64,000 nucleotides of DNA, from NCBI RefSeq assembly GCF_965363235.1, contig NC_134839.1, positions 82,175,410 to 82,239,409 of the forward strand. Reading direction: 5' to 3'. Position numbers and translations under genes: made by a program. Positions 14,301 through 26,300 of the stretch are shown in pieces. Position 1 is the stretch's first letter, and every line of letters begins with the position of its first letter. A model generated the notes under the pieces. That model was not told the DNA's origin, ran no database searches, and was given only the letters and a program-made list of their open reading frames with translations. The DNA is from Mytilus galloprovincialis (lineage: Eukaryota; Mollusca; Bivalvia; Mytilida; Mytilidae).

Positions 14301-17300
14301 AAATATTAATTTAATTACTGCTACTGGTGATAGTTCACCATTTATAGGACAAATTGATGTTGAAATTTGTCTTGGAAATTATATTTATCACCACAATGTG
14401 TTAGTGGCTGATATTTCCAATGAAGGTATCATTGGAATGGATTTTCTTGTGACTCATGACTGTGATGTCTTGTTAAGTCAAAATAAGCTGAAGATTAAAG
14501 GGGAGATAATTCAATGTTATCATTATGCAAGCAGTGCTAAATCTTGTTATAGAGTGGCTATGCAAGAGACAGTAGATGTGCCTCCTAACTCAGAAATGAT
14601 TGTTTCTGGGGAGTCAGATGAGCCTATTTTTAGAGGTTTAGCTGGTTTAATAGAACCTAATGAGAAGTTTATGGAGAAAAATGGTTTATTGGTGGCAAGA
14701 TCAATTGTACATCCAGAGATGTATAACATTCCTTTGAGGATAATAAATTTAAATAAAGAGCCCTGCACTTTATATAAGGGTACAATTATTGCAACCTGCA
14801 ATAAAGTAGACGAAGAAAATATTCAAACTTCTGAGTTTGTAAATAGTGTGGCTGGGGGCCAAACTATAGTAAATAAGGGGAGACAATTACCTGATTATTT
14901 ACATGAAGTATTTGAGTCTAATCAAGCTAATCTTGATAAAGATCAAAAGGAGAAATTTAGAGACCTTTTAATAGAATATAGTGACATATTCTCAAAGTCC
15001 TCTGAGGACATTGGTTTAACTGATTTAGTTGAACATACCATAAATACTGGAAATAACCCTCCAGTACGTCAGCGACCCAGACGAATACCCCTAGCTAGAA
15101 TGAAGGATGCTGAAGCTGAGATTCAGAAAATGGTTAAGCAAGATATTATAGAACCTTCTACAAGTCCCTGGAACTCCAATATAGTTCTCGTGAAGAAGTC
15201 AGATGGTAGTTGGCGATTCTGTATTGATTTTCGCGCCGTAAATTTATTGGTTTTACGCCCATCCTACCCCTTGCCCCGAATAGATGACACTATAGACTCC
15301 TTGTCAGGCTCCAAGTTCTTCTCAACCGTCGATTTAAAGTCAGGATATTATCAGATTCCAGTAGCCAAAGAAGATAGACCAAAAACAGCCTTTTCCTTTC
15401 CAGGGGGTGGTCTCTGGCAGTTCAAGAGAATGCCAATGGGTCTATGTAATAGTGCCCCTGTATTTGAACAATTGATGGAGACAGTTTTATCAGGTTTGAC
15501 CTGGAAAATTTGTTTAGTTTATTTAGATGATATAATTGTTTTCTCAAAATCATTTGAGGAACATATGAAAAACTTGAAAGAAGTTTTTCAAAGATTAAAA
15601 GCAGCTAATTTAAAGCTGAATCCCAAGAAGTGTAACTTTCTTAAGAAAGAAGTTAAATTTTTAGGTCACATTGTTAGCGAAAGTGGAGTAGCTACTGACC
15701 CAAATAAAATTCAGTCAGTTAAGGACTGGCCAGTGCCCAAGAGTGTGAAAGATGTGAGAAGTTTTCTAGGATTGACATCCTATTATAGAAAATTTATTTT
15801 GAAATATGCTGATAAAGCTAAGCCTATGTATAAGGTTACTGAGAAAAACCAAAAGTTTGTCTGGACAGAAGAATGTCAACAATCTTTTGAGGAATTAAAG
15901 ACTACTTTAATTAGTGCACCTATTTTAGCCTACCCTACCAGGGAGGATTTATTTATTTTGGATACCGACGCGAGTAATGATGGTATGGGAGCAGTACTAT
16001 CCCAACTCCAGGATGGAGTAGAAAAAGTAATTTGTTACTTTAGTAAAACTTTCAGTAGATCTGAGAGAAAATATTGTGTTACGAGAAGAGAACTACTAGC
16101 TGTAGTAGCCTCTATTAAACATTTTCACCATTATTTATATGGAAAATACTTCAAGGTTAGAAGTGACCATGGTGCATTAAGTTGGTTGTTCAATTTTAAG
16201 AATCCAGAAGGTCAGTTAGCTCGTTGGTTCGAGGTCCTGGCATCATATGATTTTAAAATTGAGCACAGAGCTGGAAGGTCCCACAATAATGCAGACGCCC
16301 TAAGTAGACGTCCTTGCTATAACAAAGAATGTCCTCACTGTGCTAGAGCAGAAATAAATTATGAATTGGTTCCAACTCATAAAAATGTTTTAACGGTTGA
16401 AAAATGTAATGATAATGTCACTATTCGTGAATCTTGCAGAAATGTTCAAGATGTTAGTGTCAAACAATCAGTTACAACAACTAGTATTAGCTGTAAAAAT
16501 GAAGATTGGCCAAACATGACAAGTGACGAAACTTGCCACAAAATAAAAAGTCATGTAATTCATAATGAATTTAGAAGTAAGGGTCCAGATGAAAACCCTG
16601 ATGTACTCCCTGTTCAGTCTAAAATAGTAAGAGTTTGTACCAGATCTAAGAATTATAGTTGCAGTCAAAATGAGAAGGATGACCCAGTTAAAGAGATAAA
16701 TTTTGAAAATGTTTCAGAATCTCAATTATCTGATGATGTAATCAGTATAATTATCCAATGGAAAATAGATGAAGTTAAACCCATATGGGCAGATGTATCC
16801 CATATGAGTCCTGAAGTTAAATTTTATTGGTCAAGATTAAATTCTTTAATTCTTGTCAATGGAATCTTATATAGAAAGTGGGAAAGCTATAATGGAAAAC
16901 ATTATGATCTACATATTGTTCTTCCAGCTAATTTTAAAAGGTTCGTGTTGAACCAAGTACATAACACAGTGACCGGTGGTCATCTTGGTGTAAGAAAGAC
17001 TCTATCAAAAATTAAACAGAGATATTTTTGGTATAAAATGAGACAGGATGTTAAATTTTGGTGTACCAAATGTGATATTTGTGCTTCTAAGAAAGCACCT
17101 TGTAAAAAACCTAAGGCCCCGATGAAACAGTATCTTGTGGGTGCTCCTTGGGAAAGAATGGCTATTGACATTCTAGGACCTTTACCAATAAGTGTCAATA
17201 ATAATCGCTATCTGATGGTAGTTCAGGATTATTTTTCAAAATGGACGGAAGCTATACCAATTCCAGACACTGAAGCAGTGACAGTAGCTAAGAAATTTGT

Positions 17301-20300
17301 GGAAAGAATAGTAACCATTTTTGGGGTTCCTCTTTCAATCCACTCAGACCAAGGGTCTAATTTTGAATCTAATGTGTTCAAAGAGATGTGTATTATTTTG
17401 GGTATCCATAAAACCCGTACAACACCATTCCGACCAAAATCGGATGGTATGGTTGAAAAGTCAAATTCAACCATTGAGACGATGTTATCTGCTTTTGTAA
17501 GCAAACACCAGAGAGATTGGGACGAATATATTTATTTATTGATGTTGGCCTATCGGTCATCAGAACATGAGAGTTTGGGTACATCTCCATGTTCTATGTT
17601 ATTTGGAAGAGAAGTTAATCTTCCAGTAGACTTAATTCTGGGTAGACCAGAGACTGAAAAGTCACCTTTGCCTTTAAAAACTGTTTATGCCTATGAATTA
17701 TCCCAAAAGTTGGAGGTAATTCATAAGTTTGCACGAAATAAATTAAAACTGTCAAGTGACAGAATGAAAAGAAATTATGATGTTGGAACTAAGATGCAAA
17801 CATTTGATGTAGGAGATCCCGTGTGGTTACATAATCCTCGTCGTGTCAAGGGATTGTGTCCTAAGTTACAAAATAATTGGGAAGGCCCATATATTGTTGT
17901 AAATAGACTCAATGATGTTATATATAGAATACAGAAGGGACCAAAAACCAAGCCTAAGGTGGTGCACCAAGATCGGTTGAAGCCCTATTTAGGGGAAAAT
18001 GTTCCATTATGGTTTAATTAGGGATATAAGGGGAAGTAATAACCCTTAAAATCCAGATAGCTATCCAATATAGTACAGTTTAAATTTATTTATTTTATGA
18101 AAATATATAAATTACAATAGCAAGCTTTTAAAGGAAATGTTCCTTTTTATAATTGCAGGTCACCATGTATACTTGTGGTATCTGTAGTGATTTCACATTT
18201 GATCAATCAATAATCTGTAAGAGGCACATGACAGAGCAACACAGTGGGTTTGGCTGGAGATGTGAGGAATGCAGAGTCTTGGTGAGTCGCCGTGCAGCTC
18301 ACAAGAAGTGTGAAGGAACTTTAAAACTCATTAATAGATCCACAATGACCTGCACCAAGGAGGAAGAAGAGCAATTCCTTCAGTTCCAGAGACAGAGGGA
18401 AGATAGAATGATTACGGAGAAGGTAGATAGGGAAGGAAAGATGGCATTACAGAAGGACAGTAAAAAGAGGTCACATAGGAAGGAGCAGGACCAAGGGACG
18501 AAGAAGCAGAGAACAGTGCTGGGACAATTGTACACGGAAGAAAATATGGTATTTGGGAATGGAAAGGCAGGAGAGAAAAAGAAGGAGATGAAAAAGGGTC
18601 AGGAAAAGAAGAGAACGCCGGAGGAAGAAAAGGAGAGAATGGAAAAGAGGGAGGAGAAGAGGAAAAGGAAGGAAGAAAAAGAAGTAGAGAAGAGGGGAAA
18701 AGAGAATGAGAGGGAGAAGGAGAAGAAGAAGGAGGAGAAGGAGAAGAAGAAGGAGGAGAAGGAGGAGAAGGAGAGAAGAAAGGAAGAGAAGGAGGAGGAG
18801 GAGAAGAGGAAGGAAGAGGAGAAGAAGGAGAAAATAAAGGAGAACAGGAAGGAGTTGGTAAAGAAACAGAAAGAAGTTTTTTCAAATCTACTGAAGGATA
18901 TGGAAAGCTCCTCCATGGGAAGTATGGAGGAACATGAGGCCGTATCACTATGTGATCCTGAAGAGAATGTTTTTTTTTATGATATTGTGGGATTCACTTC
19001 GGCAGTGGAACCCATTTCTCCTCTGCCAAGTGATCCCTGCAACACCAGTCCGGATCCTGTCATGCCATTTGTAGACGTCCCTATTATAACTATTCCTATT
19101 GATGCCCCCATTGAAGATTCATCGTCATGGGAAATACCACTGATCTCCACCAGCCTATGTCTGCCGTTATCCACCCAACCTTGTGAAACATATTCCCCCA
19201 CCCAAGAAATCCTCTCCCCGTCTGATTTACGACAAGCAGCTGCCATATATACCCCTACCCCAGTCAAGAAGCTGAAGCTTGAGCAGATGAGCAAGAGCCA
19301 GCAATCCCGTTTTTTCATAAATGTGGGCGGAACTAGATTTGAGACTTCTGTTATTACTATACAGTCCTGCCCAGATTCCCTCTTGTCAGAGATGATAAAG
19401 GAAGATTCCGTGGTGAAGCCATATTTGTTTGATGGACGTCACACCTATTTTTTAGACAGAGATGCAAAACATTTTCATTTAATCCTGAATTATTTGAGGA
19501 ACCAGGCCAAAATCCATTCAGATATGCTGCCTAGAGATGTGCGAAGCCTGAGAGAGTTACAGGTGGAGTGCAACCACTATGAGTTGCGACACCTGGAACT
19601 AGCTGTACAGAAGAAGATTTTGGATTTACAGCAGTTAAGCTTGCTTTGAGAAGGAACATTGGGGGGTGGATTTCATTAAGACAATTTCGTTCATAGGATT
19701 ATGTGAAAAACATTGGGGGTGGATATTATGATATACATGTGTGTTATTTAAATATCTCTATTAAGCATAGTGAGGTTAGGTATACCTAATACAGCTACAG
19801 TATTACCTTAGAAAAGCCCCATGATGTCTTTATGACTGAGAAGTAATTTATCCTTTTCTTTTCTCAGGTTTTACTATACAGTATTGGCTTATTTATTCAC
19901 ATATGGTAGAATGTTTTGTTAATTATGGATTTTATATCTATTGATAGTGCTAATTTGACATGTCATTATTTGACATAATTTTGTTGTTGAACTTCCAATA
20001 CTCATGTACTGGTATGTGAATAGACTAGTTAAAGTGTAAATAAGGAACTGGTATTATAAGACAGGGTTGTCTTATTGGATTTTTGTTTCCAAGTTTTTAG
20101 CCAACCAACCAATTAATTTAATACATGTATAGATGGTTTCTGTGCATTTGAGGACAAACGCCTAGTGGTTCGGGGGCTGTGTTACGATTTAGTGATCGTA
20201 TTATTAAATTAATGGAACTTGTGTTTTCCATAGTTTACAGTAGTAATTTTACGAGTCAGCTGTTTTGTTTATGTTTTTCATATCGCTATTTTTACGATGG

Positions 20301-23300
20301 AATGTCACCTTGTACAGAATATTCACGGTTGGTTGGCAGGTATTTGTATTATAAATGATGAGGTAATGTTGTTACCTTATTAGCCTACTTATTTTCTTTA
20401 TGTAATAACTTGTATTTTAGCCGTAATCATCTAAATCCCAGCAGTGCCATAGTTTATTTACTAGAGAAGCCATATTTATTGTGTATTGGCGGCCTAATAC
20501 ACGAGATTGCCTGTGAACATAACAAACGTTTTGATTGGTTGAGCCTTTGACCGGAAAATTATAAATAGAAGGTTGACGAAACGAACTTCAGATTTATTCT
20601 CATCGTCTGCAAGAGCAGTCAACATTTTAGTCGCAATATAAATTTAGTCAACCTAAATTAATCCAAATGTCTGAACCAAAGTCAACCATTAGTATGGTAC
20701 GCAGGTTTTAATTGTTTTAAGAAAACTTAAACCTTCTAGCACATGGCTATTGTTTGTTTTGCAAAAGTCAACCTTCGACCTATGGGAAAGTCCCGTCAGC
20801 TGTCGTTCCACTTAGTCAACCTTCTATCGATGAAATAGGATGAAAGAGATTTTCTGGAAATCTACTTTCGGTTTAGGAAATAAGATATATGAATATCTTT
20901 TTATAAATCAACCCTTTTTAAGTATTTTATACTTTTGGAAATAGAAGGTTGAAAAGTTCAACCTTCTATCAAATCAACCTACGGAAGCAAGTCAACCTAA
21001 ATGGGAATTTGAAGTCAACCCTCCTGATCTATAAATAAAGATGATTACGGCCAATTGTATATAAATATAAATGTATGTTTTTATGATCAATTGTAAATAT
21101 TTGATTATATAGATGTTATATAAAATGCATCTGAACTTTATACCTGACTTAGTTATTATTTCAACCATATACCAACTCAAAGGATCCATGCAAATTATGT
21201 TCGATCGAGCCTCCTTATTCATTTAAAATTACCACTCGGTTTAAGGGGCGAAATCGTTACAATATATACATTATGAGTTTAAGCAGACATGTTAAGACTA
21301 GTCAGAAGAGATCTAGTCTGTTTTACCCAGCCTGTCCATTGTTAAACGGTAACTCTTGTTATTAAGATAACAACTGATAACATTCAAATATACAAATACA
21401 AATCAACAAGAGAAGCTCTGACACTATGAATAATATAATGTTCTTATTTCCTATGATATTTCATGTTATATTATTATTTTTACAGAATGGAGTAATTATT
21501 CATGAAATGATGCATGCCATTGGTTCTTGGCATGAACAATCTCGACAGGACCGAGACAGCTATATGACTGTTATTTGGGATAATATTCCAGAAGGCGCTA
21601 AATCAAACTACTATATAAGCCAAACATATAATAATACTCCATTTGACCCATCATCCAATATAATGTATGGTATATATGTAAGTGTTATTTAGAATCAGCT
21701 TTTTTTTCGGAGGTCTGTTTCTTTGTTTCTAAAAAGCATCTCCATTTATAAATCATATTAAATTCTACTTTGTCAAAGTTATATCCCAATTACGCAAGTT
21801 CATATTCACAATCTTAAAAATGGAAGACATTGTAGGGATGACGCGCTGCCAATTTAGCTATGAAAACCATTTAATATAACATCGAAGCATCATTACGATC
21901 CTTATATGACAATTGTATTTCAAAAGACAAATGTATTTACTTGTACTTATCTGCATTGAGGCAACTTAAAACAATTGTCTGATCGGTTGTCAGGTGGAAT
22001 TTGAAAAAAAAATCATTAATATTTCAAAAAATTCTTATTAAATATGTTTGTGGAAGGGCAGACTAAAAAAAATCGGTGATTGAAGATTATAAACTCTTAT
22101 CTCATACAAAAAAAGATGTTTTTTTTTCAAAGACATGCATTTTAAAGATCCAACTTGAAAGTCTGTCGTCAAGTACTGTTAGTAAAAATGTAATATTCGA
22201 ACAAACCCACTCTGTGTTTGTGATTCATTGGAAAGGTATTTCACTTGACCCATACATTCCATTTTTTATTAATGTGAATGTTTGATGTTATAAACCCAGC
22301 CCGAAGCCTTGAATCTGAAGCGAGATGATGTATTAAATGCTATTGCATTATACGTTTTCAAAACAAAATATTCAATACAATCACGCCTAAACATATAAAG
22401 ATGGTCTCCTATTTCTCTTTTGGATGCAACTGTTACCTATAAGTTGAGTCACATAATGGAAGTGCAGAAACGACAATAAAGGAACAAATCGATTAATACG
22501 TTTTCCGTCTGTATAATTTTGATTCCCAACTGAATAGACACTTATGTCGTCGACTTGGTATATAATTGTTCTGCTTAATTATGCAAACTATACATTGAAT
22601 GCTTATATAAATTGTGTTTGAATGAGAAAAAACATCATAATTTAACGAAAACTGTCATTTTGTTTGTTGCTATAAACTTCTAAAAAAATTGTTTCTATAG
22701 TAAACATTACAATAAGCATTGTTCGCCTCCTTTAACAATTCTTTTGTTCTATTTCAACTGGGTTTCCGCCTCAAATGCATTATCAGATGTATATACAAAT
22801 ATTTAGCTATTAATTTTGTAATAAACCTTTACGTGAAGCAAATCGTTTGTTCCGATTTCATAAACACAATTATGGTATTTTTGATTGTGATAGCTTTGTG
22901 TTTGTGTTGCCGATATTGCATTAACAGACCTTTATTACACTATGTGGCTGAAACGGAGGCTGATGTAGGCTTTTCATGACTTCTTTTTATCACAATTGAA
23001 GTCCGCATTTATTTTCTTCCGCCCTAGAACATTATGTTAGATTTGCCAAATTAAAGGATGTACTCAGGTTAGGTTTTAGAAGAAGTGTCAAATGTTCGGA
23101 CTCCTCAGTGTTTTCTAATCGATACATGATAAAATATGTTGCCACATAACACCTAATTATCTTTTAACATAAGACTTATTGGTTCATAAAAGGTCATTTG
23201 ACAATCTTTAAGCAGATGCTTGATTTTCTTTTACTCTGATTTGAGACCCAAATAATACCAATGAAAATATAAGGTAAAAGTCCGAGTAAGCCTTTTCCCG

Positions 23301-26300
23301 TCATATCGTATCGAAAAGGAGCTCAATGACCTATCAATATTTTAGCTAATGTTTATCGATTAACATTGTGATATTCAAACAAAATAAGTATCTAATAAAT
23401 CCTTATATAGAAAGATATATATATATATATATATAGTCATCAAGATGTCTCATTAAATATTGTTTTAACGTTCCCCCAACATTCTTTTCTACAGTAAAAG
23501 ATGTCATTAAACCAAAAGAAATCGTGATTATAGGTATCTTCAATTCGCTGTTTCTTTAACAAATATTATGATTAAATGTAATCCTCCGGCGAAATTACAA
23601 GACAAACTGGGAAAATTTTCAACTACAATTTTGATATTTTGGCAGTTATATTAAAACTTTGATGTATAACTGGCGTTCTAGTCAGTGTTGGCATTTCATA
23701 TATCAGTTTAAATTTGAGATTTAAAATACTAACGAAAACGGAGAATTTGCTTCCTTTCTTGAGCAATTGTTTAAATTATATGGACAACTTCAAACTAGAA
23801 ACTATGACAAACGTGATGATATCAATTTACAATAATTTTTCCACTTCTCAGCAGTAAACGAGACAAAGAACTTAAGTCTTTAGAAAACATAATAATAGTT
23901 TTATATGTAATTTAACATAACATTTTGACTGGTTGTTGCGAATTGCAGATACTGCATGCATAGCAGGGGACGAATACAGTGCCGAGGTAACAATTCTCAT
24001 TTTAGACTACTGTTGCCTAAAAGTACTGCATTCACATGACTCTTTTCAAATGCTCTTTTGAATTTGTTTTTCTTTCTTATTCATAAAATAAAGGTGATAA
24101 GTTGATTATTTTTATCATTTATTTTTACTGCCTTTATATTTTTATTTCGTATTAGATGTATCAATATGTTGTGTACTGAAATGAATAGACTGTGCTTTTA
24201 TTTCTTTAAAAATAGCGTATTTTTGTATTTTTGTATCATCATCTTTTTAGTCATTCTCAATAAATGGAGATAAAACAGCAATCTTTCATGACTGGAGACA
24301 AGAGTTTCTTGCAGGAACTGCTACAACTCTAAGTTTCTATGATATTGCTGATGTTACTGCGGCGTATAAATGTACTGGTAAGAAAATCGTCATTAATACT
24401 GTTTAATTGTAGAAACATAGAAACTATGGCATTGTTAATTAAATGTTTTGTATGAGTGGTTTACAATAAAATCTCTCTTTAAAATTTAAGTATCCTATAC
24501 ATGTTAAAAGTATACGATATGTAGAGAAGTAAAAAATATATTGGATTTTTTTAATCTAGCTCATTTAATTCATATTTACAGTGAAGTATTTTGAATGATC
24601 CAAATACTAACTGATCAGAAAATTTATCGAAATGTTTGTAGCTATGCAAAGTTAAGGCAAAAGTGGTAAACCGCAGTTCAAAAGTCATAAATCGATTCAG
24701 AGAAAACAAACCCTGGTTACAAACTAAAACCGAAGAAAACACATCAACTATAAGAAGAAAACAACAAAACAACAGAACAACAAAAAAAAAAAAACCAACA
24801 ATGCAACATTCATACGATATATATATGTGTGTATCTGCAATGGAAAATAAATTTACGAACATATTCCTTAATTGTTATGTGTTTATAGTGATATAATTGT
24901 TTGTAAATGTTAGCGATTTATTATGGGCATAACTTCTTAAAAGATAGGATTCTTTCATGTTAAAATTTCAAACGATATTTTCGTGATTATTCTTAATTTT
25001 CCATTTTTTAAAACAGTTGTAAAAGGCCCATGAGGTCTGTTGGTGTATTTTTCAAGTTATGTCAATAATTTGCTTATCTTTTTTACTGTTTTAGATTCGT
25101 GTGTCTCACCACCTACCTGTCAGCACGGAGGATTTGTTGATCAAAATTGTTCATGTGCTTGTCCTCCAGATTTAACTGGCACTGTTTGTCAACAACTTGA
25201 TCAAAGTAGTTGTATGTAAATTATGAGACACTCAGTAAACTGTGTTTACAACCGTAACGTGATGCCATGAAAATATTTCTTTAACATTTTAACATGTTTA
25301 CTAGTATGCAGTTTTTTTTTACACTTACGTGAAAATAAGACATCAAATAATTTCTGCTTCAGAAGTACTTTTCTGCATTTATCATCATCTCGAACACTCA
25401 AAAACAAATAATTGAATTCAAGGAATTTACAGATAAGGAGAAACGTTAGAAGCTATCTAAATTAGGGACAAAAAACGAATAGCAGAGTTGTTTTAAGTCA
25501 GTATTGCCTGATGGGTTTGGAATTGTTATTTTCGTATTAAATCGTAATTTATCAAAGCGGGGGTTTAGTAAACATATATATATATTGTATATCATATCAG
25601 TAACCAGACACTGACTAGTGAGCTGATGATACACCCGAGAACTAACAGTCTATCATCAGTGGTATCAAGCTAGTTAATAACTTTATACAAAGGTTTTGAT
25701 AACATTGAGATATCAGATTCCATGCAGGGATGAAATCTTCAAAATTCAAATTTTTTTCAATAGGGAAAATATCAAACTTGAGAAAGTAAAGATTCATTGA
25801 ATTGACGCATACATTAAAGATGAATCATTAAATGATTTGGAAAATGTTGTTGTTTATGATAGAAACGGCGGTAATTGTGAATTATTGAAATGAAATAATG
25901 AATATACTGATACTAATTTCAGCCAATTGTGGAGGTACTATTAATATCGCAGGCGGTGAAACACATTTCCTTACTTCACCAAATTACCCATCGAATTATA
26001 ACACCGGTTTGAATTGTAAATGGTTCATACAGGTAGGTATAGTTAAAGCACTTCAATCTTGTAATGATATATTTTATAGGCAGTGGTAAGTATTGTGTTT
26101 ATATTTGGATATTGTATTGAATATCTGTTAAGAGAGGTAGTTGTAAAGATTTCACAGCGATATTTGTTTCCCTTGATTATAACCTTTGATCAATAAATTG
26201 TATCTACTGTTAAAGTCGGTTTCAGAGGTTCTTTTAAAAAAAAAAGATATTGCAACTATTATATTATGTAAATTATAAATGCCAGGTTTTCGACTGTTTG

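Larger units (their letters stand above)
11364..21261 (+). mobile_element. Ty3/Gypsy-type LTR retrotransposon with a third ORF, whole-looking
   Basis: The element is 9898 bp and lies in intron 5 of the astacin gene in the same orientation. Parts in order: 5' LTR (11364-12445), tRNA-Leu primer site, gag, pol (protease, RT, RNase H, integrase), a third ORF with zinc-finger and T1/BTB regions, a short 3' non-coding part, and 3' LTR (20180-21261). The pol order PR-RT-RH-IN with a GPY-like C-terminal module is that of Ty3/Gypsy (Metaviridae). I do not assign a clade. Both LTRs are 1082 bp and identical as far as I can compare by eye, so the insertion is very recent and may be polymorphic. No breaks were noted in the main frames. 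Confidence 0.93.

Noticed and set aside
18412-18948. Pro/Ser- and Phe/Ser-rich open frames on the - strand
   Set aside because: They mirror the purine-rich Lys/Glu tract of the third ORF and have no independent support.
21670-21680. Exon 6 donor at 21678 (gtaagtg) in place of 21669
   Set aside because: It looks stronger, but it puts exon 7 in a frame with an immediate TAG, and no other exon continuing that phase was found. G|GTATAT keeps the frame through the end of the catalytic domain.
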